This document shows, piece after piece, positions 1-8,358 of a stretch of DNA of 42,313 nt. The number at the start of each line of letters is the position of its first letter. Position 1 is the stretch's first letter. A program made the position numbers and the translations under genes. The stretch is taken from the NCBI GenBank assembly GCA_025356695.1, contig JANXSE010000382.1:1-42313 (forward strand), given 5' to 3'. The notes beneath the pieces are model-generated. The model searched no databases. It saw nothing but the letters and a program-made list of their open reading frames with translations, and was not told the DNA's origin. Source of the stretch: Betaproteobacteria bacterium. Lineage in GTDB: Bacteria > Pseudomonadota > Gammaproteobacteria > Burkholderiales > SG8-41.

Positions 1-659
1 TCCTGATGAAGATCGGCGAGCGCGCCAAAGGCAAGCAGCTGCAGGACAATCAGGCGGCGCAGCCGGGCCGCATTGCCGGCATGGAAGTCGATGAGTCGGC
101 GCGTGAAATCTATCTCGCCGATGGATATTTGAATCGCCGCGGCGCCATCTACGACGCTGATACCGGCGCCTTCAAGCGCGGCTGGGGCGCCTACGGCATT
201 GCGCTCGCGGAGATCGACAACAACACACCGCCCGCCTACGACCCGGCGGTGATCTCGAAACAATTCACCAACCCGGTGCACTGCGCGCACATTTCCAACG
301 ACGGCATGGTCTACGTCTGCGACCGCGGCGGCAACCGCGTCCAGGTCTTCACCAAACAGGGCCAATTCATCAAGGAATTTTTCGTCGACCGCGCCATCCG
401 CGAGCGCGGTTCAGCCGGCACGCTGCACTTCTCGCGCGATCCGCAGCAGAAATTCCTCGTCATCGGCGATATCGTCAACAACGTGATGTGGATCCTGCAG
501 CGCGAAGACGGCAGGATCGTGGGCCGCTTCGGCAGCCACGGCCGCAACGCCGGCCAGTGGCACTGGCTGCATGTGGCGACTGAAGATTCGAAAGGTAATA
601 TCTACACCGGCGAAGTCGACACCGGCAAACGCATCCAGAAATTCGCACCGGAGAAATAG
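1..659 (+). CDS. NHL/six-bladed beta-propeller protein, 5' end missing
   Basis: The reading frame is open to the left edge of the window, so the N-terminus is missing and the Met codon at base 6 is probably internal. The visible 217 residues contain repeated propeller-like blades, for example EIYLADGYLNRRGAIYDADTG, VYVCDRGGNRVQVF and IYTGEVDTGKRIQKF, each with the YxADxxxNRI-like pattern of NHL repeats. Proteins of this kind are common in Burkholderiales and are often named after the peptidyl-alpha-hydroxyglycine amidating lyase propeller, but no catalytic assignment can be made here. They are usually exported; the signal peptide would lie outside the window. The next gene on the same strand is a Bug receptor 124 bases downstream. 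Confidence 0.75.
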   Translation, partial: LMKIGERAKGKQLQDNQAAQPGRIAGMEVDESAREIYLADGYLNRRGAIYDADTGAFKRGWGAYGIALAEIDNNTPPAYDPAVISKQFTNPVHCAHISNDGMVYVCDRGGNRVQVFTKQGQFIKEFFVDRAIRERGSAGTLHFSRDPQQKFLVIGDIVNNVMWILQREDGRIVGRFGSHGRNAGQWHWLHVATEDSKGNIYTGEVDTGKRIQKFAPEK

Positions 660-708
660 CGGCATTTTGCGCGAGCCTCCGACACGAAGACCTCCAGCGA
701 ATGTCGCT

Positions 709-714
709 TATAAT
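709..714 (+). promoter_or_regulatory. Possible sigma-70 -10 box (TATAAT)
   Basis: A consensus TATAAT lies 69 bases upstream of the first Bug receptor start codon. No good TTGACA-like box sits 16-18 bases upstream, so only the -10 element is supported. Confidence 0.3.
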
Positions 715-783
715 CGGCGCACAAAAGCGGCTTCATCCGCTCGACAAACACCCGAACCCCAGGACACCACGCGGAGCGAAATC

Positions 784-1758
784 ATGACCCTACGCAGTAC
801 AACCGGATTGCTGATGCTCGCCGCGTCGACAACGTGGTTTTCCGGCAACGCATTCGCGCAGAACTACCCTGCCAAACCGGTTCGCGTGCTGGTCGGTTTC
901 GCCGCCGGTTCCAGCACCGATGTGGCAATGCGTCTGATCGGGCCGCGGCTTGGAGAAATCCTCGGTCAGAATGTCATCGTCGACAATCGCGCGGGGGCGG
1001 GCGGCAACATCGCCGCCGAACTCACCGCCAAGTCGGCGGCCGACGGTTACACGCTATTGTTCGCCAACGGCGGCATCGCCATCGCACAGTCGTATTACAC
1101 CAAACTCGAATACAACGCGCTGCGAGACCTCGCCCCCGTCGCGCTGGTGACGTCGATGCCGCACATCGTGTGCAGCAATCTTGCGTTTCCGGCGAAGTCG
1201 ATCAAGGAACTCGTGGCGCTCGCAAAAGCGCGGCCCGGCGACATTATGTTTTCGTCGGCCGGCATCGGCAATTCGGACCACATGGCGGGCGAACTGTTCG
1301 GCTATATGACCGGTACCAAATTCACCCACGTACCGAACAAGGGCGGGCCGCAGGCGCTGCAGCAGGTGATTTCCGGCGAAGTGGTGTTCTACATGGCGGG
1401 CCTGCCGGTCTGCCTGCCGCATGTGAAGTCCGGCCGCGTGCGCGGCCTTGCAGTGACGACGGCGAAACGCTCGCCCGCCGCGCCCGATATTCCGACCATG
1501 CAGGAAGCCGGCGTCAAGGGTTACGAACACAGTCTGTGGAACGCCGTCTTCGCGCCGATCGGCACGCCGGCGGCTATCGTGACGAAAGTCAGTGAAGATT
1601 TCGGCCGCGCCGTGAAACTGCCCGATGTGCAGGAAAAATTCGCCTCCTTCGGCATCGAAGCCGTCGCGAACTCGCCGGCGCAGTTCGATCAGTACTTCCG
1701 CGCCGAAGTCGACAAGTGGGCGAAGGTCATCAAAGCTACCGGCATACACGGCGAATAA
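784..1758 (+). CDS. Bug-family tripartite tricarboxylate transporter substrate-binding protein
   Basis: A periplasmic solute receptor of 324 residues. The open frame extends upstream to 571, but the start at 784 is chosen because it begins a clear signal peptide (MTLRSTTGLLMLAAS, cleavage near AFA-QN) followed at once by the family N-terminal block YPAKPVRVLVGF. The second block, VDNRAGAGGNIAAE, and the pattern DGYTLLF, HVPNKGG, GRVRGLAVT and PTMQEAG are typical of Bug receptors. These usually bind small carboxylates and can work with TctAB membrane subunits, which are absent here, as is common for orphan Bug genes in Burkholderiales. The substrate cannot be predicted. Its stop is six bases from the convergent stop of the DUF2721 gene. 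Confidence 0.92.
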   Translation: MTLRSTTGLLMLAASTTWFSGNAFAQNYPAKPVRVLVGFAAGSSTDVAMRLIGPRLGEILGQNVIVDNRAGAGGNIAAELTAKSAADGYTLLFANGGIAIAQSYYTKLEYNALRDLAPVALVTSMPHIVCSNLAFPAKSIKELVALAKARPGDIMFSSAGIGNSDHMAGELFGYMTGTKFTHVPNKGGPQALQQVISGEVVFYMAGLPVCLPHVKSGRVRGLAVTTAKRSPAAPDIPTMQEAGVKGYEHSLWNAVFAPIGTPAAIVTKVSEDFGRAVKLPDVQEKFASFGIEAVANSPAQFDQYFRAEVDKWAKVIKATGIHGE

Positions 1759-1764
1759 AGAAAC

Positions 1765-2208
1765 CTATTCCGGCGGGCCGATGCGCAGCGTGTGCGTGGC
1801 GAGATAAACCTCGCGCAGGAACGACACCAGCCCGCCGATCAGCGCAAACATCGCGACGACAAACAGCGCGCCGACCGTCCAGCGCAGGCTGGTGGCGAGA
1901 AACGCGTCGATGAAGGGCGTTGCCACCACCGCGCAGACCAGCAGTGCGGCGGCGGTGCAGAAATTGATCGCCCAACTCGACAGCTTGGCGCGCTTCTCGA
2001 TTATCCCCAGTTCAAGGCGCGCGGCGGCACGCTCGGCTTCATCCATCTGGCGCCAGCCGTGTTCGATGACCCGCGCGCGGTCAATCACGCGCGCCAGCCG
2101 GTTGGTCATGACACCAAGCAACGCCGCGACACCTGTGAGCAGAAACACCGGCGCCACCGCGAGCTGGATCACATGTGCAATCACTTCCACATCGATGCCG
2201 CCGTTCAT
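1765..2208 (-). CDS. DUF2721 family membrane protein
   Basis: A 147-residue protein with an N-terminal hydrophobic segment (IQLAVAPVFLLTGVAALLGVM), an amphipathic charged middle (RLARVIDRARVIEH) and two further hydrophobic helices (INFCTAAALLVCAVVATPFI and WTVGALFVVAMFALIGGLVSFL). The three-helix layout and the NRLARVIDR stretch match DUF2721, whose function is unknown. A GGAGG ribosome-binding site lies four bases before the ATG. It is the last gene of a leftward set (Bug receptor, prpD, DUF2721), 42 bases after prpD, and its stop nearly touches that of the upstream rightward Bug gene. Confidence 0.85.
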   Translation of the reverse strand: MNGGIDVEVIAHVIQLAVAPVFLLTGVAALLGVMTNRLARVIDRARVIEHGWRQMDEAERAAARLELGIIEKRAKLSSWAINFCTAAALLVCAVVATPFIDAFLATSLRWTVGALFVVAMFALIGGLVSFLREVYLATHTLRIGPPE

Positions 2209-2250
2209 GCTGCCTCCATGTCCGCGCCCCGCGGACGGTCAGAACCAGGA

Positions 2251-3690
2251 TCAGGGTACCAGCAGGCCCATGAACGCATCGGCCGGCATCGCCGCCAGCC
2301 GGTTGCGATCTGCGCAGGCCGCCAGTATGGCACGCCGCTGTTTCTCGGCGAACACGCGGGCGACGTTGCGCTCGAGCTTTTCCATCAGCATCGGGATACC
2401 ATCGCGGCGGCGCTTGCGGTGGCCGAGCGGATAATCGACACGCGACAGCGGCACCTTGCTGCCGTCCTTGAAATACACCTGGATCGAATTGGCGTTGGTG
2501 CGCTTTTTCGGGTCATGGTAATCGCGCTCGAATTCGGGCGATTCGGTCAACTCCATCTTCGCGCGCAGCGCATCGATGCGCGGATCGGCGGCGCGCGCGT
2601 CCTCGTAATCCTCGGCGGTGAGTTGGCCGAAGATCATGCCGACCGCCATCATGTACTGCATGCAGTGGTCGCGGTCGGCCGGATTGGCCAGCGGCCCGCT
2701 CTTGTCCAGAATCACCATCGTCGAGTTGTGGCACTTCACCTCGACGCGCTTGATCTCGTCGAGCCGGTCTTTCACCAGCGGATGCAGCTTGATCGCCGCC
2801 TCGACGCCGCTCTGGCCGTGGAACGCGGTCGGGTAGGCGATCTTGAAGAGCACGTTCTCCATCACATAGCTGCCGTAGGGCCGCTGGAATTTGAACGGCT
2901 CGCCTTTGAACAGCACTTCGTAAAAGCCCCAGGTCTTCGCCGTCAGCACCGAGGGATAGCCCATCTCGCCTTTCAAAGCCATCAGGCCGAGACGCACGCT
3001 GCGGCTCGCCGCATCGCCCGCCGCCCACGATTTACGCGAGCCGGTGTTGGGCTTGCGGCGGAAGGCCGCCAGCGCATGACCATCGACCCAGGCATTCGAC
3101 ACCGCGTTGAGAATTTCATCGCGCGTGCCGCCAAGCATCCGGGTCACCACCGCAGTGACGGCGATCTTGACGAGGATGGTGTGATCGAGCCCGCGGTTGG
3201 TAAACGGATTCTCGAGCGCGAGGCAACCCATGATTTCATAGGCCTTGACGATCGCTTCCAACACTTCGCCCATCGTCAGCGGCGTTTTGCGTTGCGCCGT
3301 GCGCGTGCGCGACAGCCAGTCGGCGGTGGCCAGGATGCCGCCGATGGTGTCCGACGGATGGATCACTGTCTCACCGTAAAACGCGTCGTTGTAATCGAGC
3401 CAGCGGATCAGCGCACCCATGTTGAACGCCGCCTGCACCGGATCGAGCACATAGGAAGTGCCCGGCACGCGCGCGCCGTTTTCGATATGCGTGCCCGGCA
3501 CCAGCGGCCCCAGCAGCTTGGTGCAGGCCGGATAGGACAGCGCCTCGAAACCGCAACCGAGGCTGTCGATCAGACAGTAATGCGCAGTCTCCAGCGCCAG
3601 TGCGCTTTTGACTTTGTAGTTGCAGACGTAATCGACGATGTCGGCGATGACCTTGTCGAAGGCGGGACGCACGTTGTTGGGTTTGCTCAT
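2251..3690 (-). CDS. prpD: MmgE/PrpD family 2-methylcitrate dehydratase-like protein
   Basis: At 479 residues it has the length of PrpD (about 483 in enterobacteria) and carries the family signature RWLDYNDAFYG followed by HPSDTIGGILATADWLSR. PrpD dehydrates 2-methylcitrate to 2-methyl-cis-aconitate in propionate degradation. There is no prpB, prpC or prpR nearby; the gene instead sits 25 bases behind a Bug receptor, so it may act on another hydroxy-acid imported by that receptor. The PrpD label is therefore a family call and the substrate is inferred. The start at 3690 has a GAGG ribosome-binding site eight bases upstream. Confidence 0.88.
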   Translation of the reverse strand: MSKPNNVRPAFDKVIADIVDYVCNYKVKSALALETAHYCLIDSLGCGFEALSYPACTKLLGPLVPGTHIENGARVPGTSYVLDPVQAAFNMGALIRWLDYNDAFYGETVIHPSDTIGGILATADWLSRTRTAQRKTPLTMGEVLEAIVKAYEIMGCLALENPFTNRGLDHTILVKIAVTAVVTRMLGGTRDEILNAVSNAWVDGHALAAFRRKPNTGSRKSWAAGDAASRSVRLGLMALKGEMGYPSVLTAKTWGFYEVLFKGEPFKFQRPYGSYVMENVLFKIAYPTAFHGQSGVEAAIKLHPLVKDRLDEIKRVEVKCHNSTMVILDKSGPLANPADRDHCMQYMMAVGMIFGQLTAEDYEDARAADPRIDALRAKMELTESPEFERDYHDPKKRTNANSIQVYFKDGSKVPLSRVDYPLGHRKRRRDGIPMLMEKLERNVARVFAEKQRRAILAACADRNRLAAMPADAFMGLLVP

Positions 3691-3715
3691 ATCAATTGCC
3701 TCGCTTTGAATTGCG

Positions 3716-4702
3716 TTATTCGGTTTTTATTCCCGCATCCTTGACGACTTTCGCCCACTTGGCGATTTCGCGTTTGATATACGCACCGAATTCGGCAGGC
3801 GTGTTACCGCCGGGATCGGTGCCCTCGGCGGCCAGTCGCTCGCCGATGTCTTTCGCACGCAAACCCTTCACCAGTTCGGCGTGCAGACGCGCGATGATCA
3901 CCGGCGTCGTGCCCGCTGGCACAACGATGCCCTGCCACGAAGACGATTCATAACCGGGCACGCCGGATTCGGCGACGGTCGGAAACTCCGGCAGTGCGGT
4001 CGAACGTTTCGCGCTGGTGATCGCCAGCGCCCTGACGCGCCCGCTCTTGAGGTGCGGCAGCACGATCAATGGCTGGCTGAAGCTCATCTGGATCTGCCCT
4101 GCCATCACATCGGTCAGCGCCAGCGCCGCGCCCTTATACGGGATGTGCGTGAGTTCGATGCCGGCCATCGTGCGAAACAGTTCAGCCGACAGATGTGCAC
4201 CGCCGCCGGCACCCGAGGTACCGAAGTTGATCTGCCCCGGTTTTACCTTGGCGAGCGCGATGAAATCCTTCAACGTGGGCGGCATGCCTGCGTTCACCGT
4301 CACGAAATACGGCGTCGCCGCCGCCAGCGTCACTGGCGCAAAATCGCGCAGCGGATCGTAGGGCAGGTTCTTGTAGGTGCTGACATTGGTGGCCAGCGTG
4401 CTGATGGTGCCCATCAGCATGGTGTACCCGTCAGGCGGCGACTTCGCCGTCATAGATGCGGCGATGGTGCCGCCACCGCCGGCGCGGTTATCGACCACCA
4501 CCTGCTGGCCGAAGACATCGGAGAGTTTTTGCGCCAGCGCGCGGGCGATGATGTCGGTGGCGCCACCGGGGGCGAAGCCGACGATGAAGCGGATGGGTTT
4601 AGCCGGGTAGTTTTGCGTTGTAGTTGCAGGTTGCGCAGCCCCGGCATTGGTCGCCGCCATCATCGTGGCAGTAATCAGGTAAATCCGGAAAAATGACTTC
4701 AT
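3716..4702 (-). CDS. Bug-family tripartite tricarboxylate transporter substrate-binding protein
   Basis: A 328-residue periplasmic receptor. The chosen start begins the signal peptide MKSFFRIYLITATMMAATNAG; a second ATG at 4717 (MFETAMKSFF) is possible, while the longer frame to 4831 runs into a dispersed repeat and is not credible. After the signal come NYPAKPIRFIVGFAPGG and VVDNRAGGGGTIAAS, the two Bug signature blocks, then HIPYKGAALALTDVMAGQ and RVRALAITSAKRS. It is the first gene of a leftward operon with prpD, which suggests that the receptor delivers the dehydratase substrate or a precursor. That link is inferred from spacing alone. Confidence 0.92.
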   Translation of the reverse strand: MKSFFRIYLITATMMAATNAGAAQPATTTQNYPAKPIRFIVGFAPGGATDIIARALAQKLSDVFGQQVVVDNRAGGGGTIAASMTAKSPPDGYTMLMGTISTLATNVSTYKNLPYDPLRDFAPVTLAAATPYFVTVNAGMPPTLKDFIALAKVKPGQINFGTSGAGGGAHLSAELFRTMAGIELTHIPYKGAALALTDVMAGQIQMSFSQPLIVLPHLKSGRVRALAITSAKRSTALPEFPTVAESGVPGYESSSWQGIVVPAGTTPVIIARLHAELVKGLRAKDIGERLAAEGTDPGGNTPAEFGAYIKREIAKWAKVVKDAGIKTE

Positions 4703-4745
4703 CGCGGTCTCGAACATCGGTTGGCCGGGGGTAGCCCGGCAGCTA

Positions 4746-4777
4746 GTTACTTTTCTTGAACCGCCAAGAAAAGTAAC
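4746..4777. repeat. Perfect 13-bp inverted repeat (GTTACTTTTCTTG)
   Basis: GTTACTTTTCTTG at 4746-4758 is followed by a six-base loop AACCGC and its exact reverse complement at 4765-4777. Similar palindromes recur between genes in many beta- and gammaproteobacterial genomes. It could fold in RNA from either strand but has no strong U-tract, so it is called a repeat rather than a terminator. Confidence 0.7.
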
Positions 4778-4993
4778 CAAAAGAAGCGGCCCCTGGTTCG
4801 CCGGTCCGACGGACTCCCCTGCACTGCTCACGACGCGGGGCGGCTGCGCAACTCGCCCTCGCGATGAAACTGCGAGGGCTCAGACAGTGCTCGCCGACTT
4901 CCCCCACGCCGCTGCGCTGCTCGGCGGCTCTCAAGGGGAAGCAAAAACCACCGCGAATTGAACGGCTCGAGATTCTTTCTATGCGATCGCCTT

Positions 4994-5026
4994 GTAGCCC
5001 GGAAGGAGCGCAGCGTATTCCGGGAA
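4994..5026 (+). repeat. 33-bp dispersed repeat, copy 1
   Basis: This 33-base stretch (begins GTAGCCCGGAAGG, ends TATTCCGGGAA) is the exact reverse complement of 8186-8218. The ends CCCGGAA and TTCCGGG can pair, so each copy is itself an imperfect hairpin. The pattern is that of small palindromic intergenic repeats. Confidence 0.75.
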
Positions 5027-5066
5027 CAGCTTCGCTCTTCAAACAACCTGTATCGATCAGACCGCC

Positions 5067-5993
5067 TTAATGCCCGCCCTTGTAAATCGGCTCCGGCTGC
5101 GCAAAAAACGACAGCAGGATGTGATAGACCTGCATGTAATTGATCTGCTGGAAGCTCGCATGCGAAATGCCGGCCATCACGGTGAAATTCTTATCCGGGT
5201 TCGGCAGCAGCTTGAAAAACTCGATCAGGTCGTTGAAACCGGCGATGCCGTCGAACTCGCCGCGCATCACGATCGTCGCCGCCTTGATCTTCTTCGGATC
5301 GACCACCGGCAGTTTCGAGCACATGTCGACATAGGTGCCGGTCGGCACCGAGTCGTCGAGTTCAAGCACGCGATCGGCGAAAATATCGATCACCTTGTCT
5401 TCTGCGCAGCCCGCATGATCGCGCGTGAAAACGCTGCGCATGAAAGCATGATCAATCGGCCGGCGGTTGACGTTGATGAACTGCGGCAGTTTCTTGCGCC
5501 GTTCGTCCAGCGTCGGGCTGCCTTCACCCGTCCACACAAAGGCATCGAGGGCGAGCCGCGAGACGCGCTCAGGATGACGCTCGGCGAACATTGCCGCGCG
5601 CAGCGCACCCGACGATATGCCGTAAACCAGAAATTGCTTCACGCCGCGCGTTTTCATGATGTAGTCGGTGGCGGCGGCAGCATCGTCCGCGCCATTGGAA
5701 ATATCGCAGTTGATATTGCGGTTCTTGTCGGAGCGGCCGTAGCCCTCCATGTCGAAGCACCAGGTGTCGTAACCCTGATCGGCAAAATAATCCATCGCCG
5801 ACGAATACGGCCGGCCCGGCACCTGCAGATCAAAGGTTGGTTGCGAAGCCATCGACGAACCGTGAACGAAGAGCACGGTGCCGCGTTTGGTCTTGGCGGT
5901 CGCCGGTTTCTCGTAGAGAAAGAGTTTGACGTCGCCCTTTTTTGTCCAGTGTTCCTTGCCTGTGTACGATTCGTGAACAATCGGCGTGTGCAT
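5067..5993 (-). CDS. Alpha/beta hydrolase
   Basis: A 308-residue cytoplasmic hydrolase. The frame is open to 6047, but the ATG at 5993 has AAAGGA six bases upstream and is preferred. The fold markers are VLFVHGSSM (oxyanion region), the nucleophile elbow GISSG with Ser127, an acid candidate at Asp248 (GEFDG) and the catalytic His278 (GISHAS), so the triad looks complete. There is no signal peptide. Close relatives are often annotated only as alpha/beta hydrolases or haloalkane/ester hydrolases; the substrate is not predictable. It is divergent from the aldolase/acyl-CoA dehydrogenase pair, with both promoters recognisable between them. Confidence 0.88.
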   Translation of the reverse strand: MHTPIVHESYTGKEHWTKKGDVKLFLYEKPATAKTKRGTVLFVHGSSMASQPTFDLQVPGRPYSSAMDYFADQGYDTWCFDMEGYGRSDKNRNINCDISNGADDAAAATDYIMKTRGVKQFLVYGISSGALRAAMFAERHPERVSRLALDAFVWTGEGSPTLDERRKKLPQFINVNRRPIDHAFMRSVFTRDHAGCAEDKVIDIFADRVLELDDSVPTGTYVDMCSKLPVVDPKKIKAATIVMRGEFDGIAGFNDLIEFFKLLPNPDKNFTVMAGISHASFQQINYMQVYHILLSFFAQPEPIYKGGH

Positions 5994-6046
5994 CGCAGTT
6001 CCTTTAGAAATGGCCGGCGTGAGCGTGGCGGGAAAATGAGCGGGCA

Positions 6047-6076
6047 AGTCTATTGCACTGCGCGCGGCAGCGTCAA
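6047..6076 (-). promoter_or_regulatory. Sigma-70-like promoter for the hydrolase gene
   Basis: On the minus strand TTGACG (6076-6071) and TAGACT (6052-6047) are separated by 18 bases and lie about 54 bases before the hydrolase start. The match is moderate at -10. Confidence 0.4.
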
Positions 6077-6092
6077 TCGCGCCCGTGCAAAA

Positions 6093-6122
6093 TTGCCGCC
6101 CCCATCGCGCACGGCCTATAAT
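6093..6122 (+). promoter_or_regulatory. Sigma-70-like promoter for the aldolase/acyl-CoA dehydrogenase pair
   Basis: TTGCCG (6093-6098) and a consensus TATAAT (6117-6122) are separated by 18 bases, 56 bases upstream of the aldolase start. It is the best sigma-70 match I found in the window. Confidence 0.55.
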
Positions 6123-6178
6123 CCGGTGCTGATTCCGTTACTTGCCGACATTGCAGCCGCCGTTGCGGCCATTTATTT

Positions 6179-6970
6179 ATGAGTGAAAACCATACGACGC
6201 AGTTTCCGTCCGTGCGCGAACGCGTCAGCGCCGCCGAGTGGGAGGCGCGTGTCAACCTCGCCGCCTGCTACCGCCTGATCGACAAATACGGCATGTCGGA
6301 CCTCATCTACAACCACATCACGGCGCGCATCCCTGGCAGCGACGAGCATCTGCTGATCAATCTCTACGGCCTGCTCTACAGGGAAATCACCGCCTCCAGC
6401 CTCGCCAAAATCGATGTCGAGGGCAGTATCCTGTCGAAACCCGACACCGACTACGGCATCAACAAATCCGGTTATGTCATTCACGGCGCGATCCACAAGG
6501 CGCGCCCCGACGTCAAATGCATCATCCATACGCACACGCGCGCCGGCATGGCGATCTCGTCGGTCAAAGGCGGCCTGCTGCCGATGACGCAAACCTCGAT
6601 GCGTTTTGTCGGCCATATCGGTTATCACGATTACGAAGGCCCGGCGGTTGATCTGGCAGAACGTGAACGTCTGGTGCGCGACCTCGGTCCGCACGACGCG
6701 CTGATCCTGCGCAACCACGGCCTCCTGACCTGCGGCGCGACCATCCAGCAGGCCTTCAATACCATGTATCAGCTTGAACTCGCCTGCCGCGCGCAGGTCG
6801 ATGCGATGGCGGCGGGCGGCGACATCACGCTGCCGCCCGCCGAGGTACTCGAACACACGGCACACCTCTACCAACCGGGCACGCGCCGGCCCTACGGCGT
6901 GCTCGAATGGCATGCGATGCTGCGCCTGCTCGCCGCCGAACCCGGCGGCTATCCGCCCTATTACCAATAA
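6179..6970 (+). CDS. Class II aldolase/adducin family protein
   Basis: A 263-residue protein of the zinc-dependent class II aldolase/adducin fold. The metal-binding histidines are visible: His117 and His119 in IIHTHTRAG and His180 in LRNHGLL. The conserved Glu of sugar-phosphate aldolases is replaced in NKSGYVIHGAIH, as is usual in the adducin-like branch, so a simple fuculose- or ribulose-phosphate aldolase role is not assured. It starts a short rightward operon: the acyl-CoA dehydrogenase follows after 32 bases. A joint role in degrading a carboxylated or acyl substrate is inferred from this pairing. Confidence 0.88.
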   Translation: MSENHTTQFPSVRERVSAAEWEARVNLAACYRLIDKYGMSDLIYNHITARIPGSDEHLLINLYGLLYREITASSLAKIDVEGSILSKPDTDYGINKSGYVIHGAIHKARPDVKCIIHTHTRAGMAISSVKGGLLPMTQTSMRFVGHIGYHDYEGPAVDLAERERLVRDLGPHDALILRNHGLLTCGATIQQAFNTMYQLELACRAQVDAMAAGGDITLPPAEVLEHTAHLYQPGTRRPYGVLEWHAMLRLLAAEPGGYPPYYQ

Positions 6971-7002
6971 ACCAATAACCAACCCGTTCACAAGGAACTC
7001 AC

Positions 7003-8169
7003 GTGGATTTCAGCATCAGCGAAGAACAACGCGCCCTCGTCGACACCGTGCGCCGCGCCTGCCAGAAGGAATTCGCGCCGCGCGCGATCAAATACCTCGA
7101 CGGCACGTGGCCCGCCGAGAACATGAAAACGCTGGCCGAGATCGGCGTGCTCGGCATGTCGGTACCGCCCGAATACGGCGGCTCGGGCCTCGGCATCCTC
7201 GACACCGTGCTGGTGCTCGAGGAAATCGGCAAGGTCTGTTACGTCACGGCGATGGCAGTGCTCGGCGAAGTCGGCACGCAGACGCGCATCATCTCGACCT
7301 ATGCGCCCGAATCGATCAAACAAAAAATATTACCGCGTGTGGCCAGCGGCGAGGCCATTCTTGCCATCTGCATGACCGAACCCGATGCCGGCACCGACGT
7401 GCCCAATTACAAAACCAACACGGTGATCAAGGGCGACCGTATCATCATCAACGGTCGCAAGACCCTGATCAGCCGCGCCGACATCGCCGAAATGTTCGTG
7501 GTGTTTACGCGCGTCAACGGCGTGGCCGGCGCACCGGGCATCGGCTGCGTGCTGATCCCCGGCGGCACCAAGGGCCTCGTCGCCGAAGCCAAGTACCACA
7601 CGATGGGCGGCGAGTACTTGAGCGAAGTGCAGTTCAACGACATCGAACTGCCGCTCGAAAACCTCGTCATCACCGACAACGGCCTGAAAAAACTGATGAG
7701 CGCGTTCAACACACAACGCTGCCTCAATCCGGCGATCTGCTTGGGGCTCGCCGAGGGCGCGCTGGAAGAAGCCGTGAAGTACCTGCGCGAGCGCCGGGCG
7801 TTTGGCAAAGCGATCGGCGATTTTCAGGGCATGCGCTGGAAAGCCGCCGACATGTACATCCAGATCGAAGCCGCGCGCGGTCTGCTCTACCGCGCCGCCG
7901 TCAGCGGCAAGCAGTTCCCCGACCCGACGCTGGCGGCAATGGCGAAGATCTACACCAACGAAATGAGCATCCGCGTGACGTCAGAAGCGATCCAGGTGCA
8001 CGGCGGTTACGGCTTCACCGACGAATACCCGGTGTCGCGTTTCTTCCGCGGCACGCGTTACGGCAGTCTCGGCGGCGGCACCAGCGAAACGCTCAGAAAT
8101 TTCGTCGGCCGCAAACTCGTCGAGGACATGGATCTGGCCAGCGGTGTGCTCGGCATGCAGATGTTCTAG
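7003..8169 (+). CDS. Acyl-CoA dehydrogenase family flavoprotein
   Basis: A 388-residue FAD enzyme of normal family length, starting at GTG with AAGGAA six bases upstream. N-terminal helical, middle beta and C-terminal helical domains are recognisable: FSISEEQRALVDTVR, then CMTEPDAGTDV (flavin region), then RRAFGKAIGDFQG and HGGYGFTDEYPVSRFFR. The usual catalytic base sits in the motif YEGTSE; here the aligned stretch is LGGGTSETLRN, with Gly near residue 358 at the Glu position. The alternative base position used by isovaleryl-CoA dehydrogenase (before Arg in the long helix) appears to be Gln in NTQRCL. It may use a different base or not be a classical alpha,beta-dehydrogenase. It is co-transcribed with the class II aldolase. 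Confidence 0.9.
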   Translation: MDFSISEEQRALVDTVRRACQKEFAPRAIKYLDGTWPAENMKTLAEIGVLGMSVPPEYGGSGLGILDTVLVLEEIGKVCYVTAMAVLGEVGTQTRIISTYAPESIKQKILPRVASGEAILAICMTEPDAGTDVPNYKTNTVIKGDRIIINGRKTLISRADIAEMFVVFTRVNGVAGAPGIGCVLIPGGTKGLVAEAKYHTMGGEYLSEVQFNDIELPLENLVITDNGLKKLMSAFNTQRCLNPAICLGLAEGALEEAVKYLRERRAFGKAIGDFQGMRWKAADMYIQIEAARGLLYRAAVSGKQFPDPTLAAMAKIYTNEMSIRVTSEAIQVHGGYGFTDEYPVSRFFRGTRYGSLGGGTSETLRNFVGRKLVEDMDLASGVLGMQMF

Positions 8170-8185
8170 CGGAAACGCCGTCGAA

Positions 8186-8218
8186 TTCCCGGAATACGCT
8201 GCGCTCCTTCCGGGCTAC
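8186..8218 (-). repeat. 33-bp dispersed repeat, copy 2 (inverted)
   Basis: Exact reverse complement of 4994-5026, lying 16 bases after the acyl-CoA dehydrogenase stop. The two copies are 3.2 kb apart in inverted orientation and bracket the hydrolase, aldolase and dehydrogenase genes. Confidence 0.75.
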
Positions 8219-8330
8219 GGGTTGCTGCAGACGCTGTTAGCGAGTCCCTCCCCGCTTGAGGGGGAAGGATAGGATGGGGGGGGACTACGGCGTAATTTTT
8301 TCTGATGTGTATTTGATACGCGGCGCTTCT

Positions 8331-8349
8331 CGCAGGCGAGTCGCCTGCG
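8331..8349. terminator. Inverted repeat downstream of the HtrA-like gene
   Basis: CGCAGGCGA and TCGCCTGCG form a nine-base perfect inverted repeat around one base, ten bases past the stop of the leftward HtrA-like gene. A real hairpin would open a few central pairs. There is no clear U-tract, so a terminator role is tentative; it may be another intergenic repeat. Confidence 0.35.
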
Positions 8350-8358
8350 CCACGCAAA

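Larger units (their letters stand above)
4703..5066. other. 364-base gene-free stretch made of dispersed repeat sequence
   Basis: No credible gene is present. The stretch holds a perfect palindrome near its left end, a 33-base element near its right end that recurs in inverted orientation at 8186-8218, and between them low-value frames whose translations (for example LRQCSPTSPTP) look like those often seen from non-coding repeats in proteobacterial genomes. I read it as one or two small non-autonomous intergenic elements inserted between the Bug receptor and hydrolase genes. Confidence 0.5.

Noticed and set aside
1792..3744. 650-codon open frame on the plus strand
   Set aside because: It lies opposite prpD and the DUF2721 gene, is His/Arg-rich and has no recognisable domain; it is an antisense shadow of high-GC coding sequence.
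4743..5046. Short open frames of 65-99 codons in the repeat stretch
   Set aside because: They overlap palindromic repeats and resemble translations often seen from non-coding repeats; no start signals support them.
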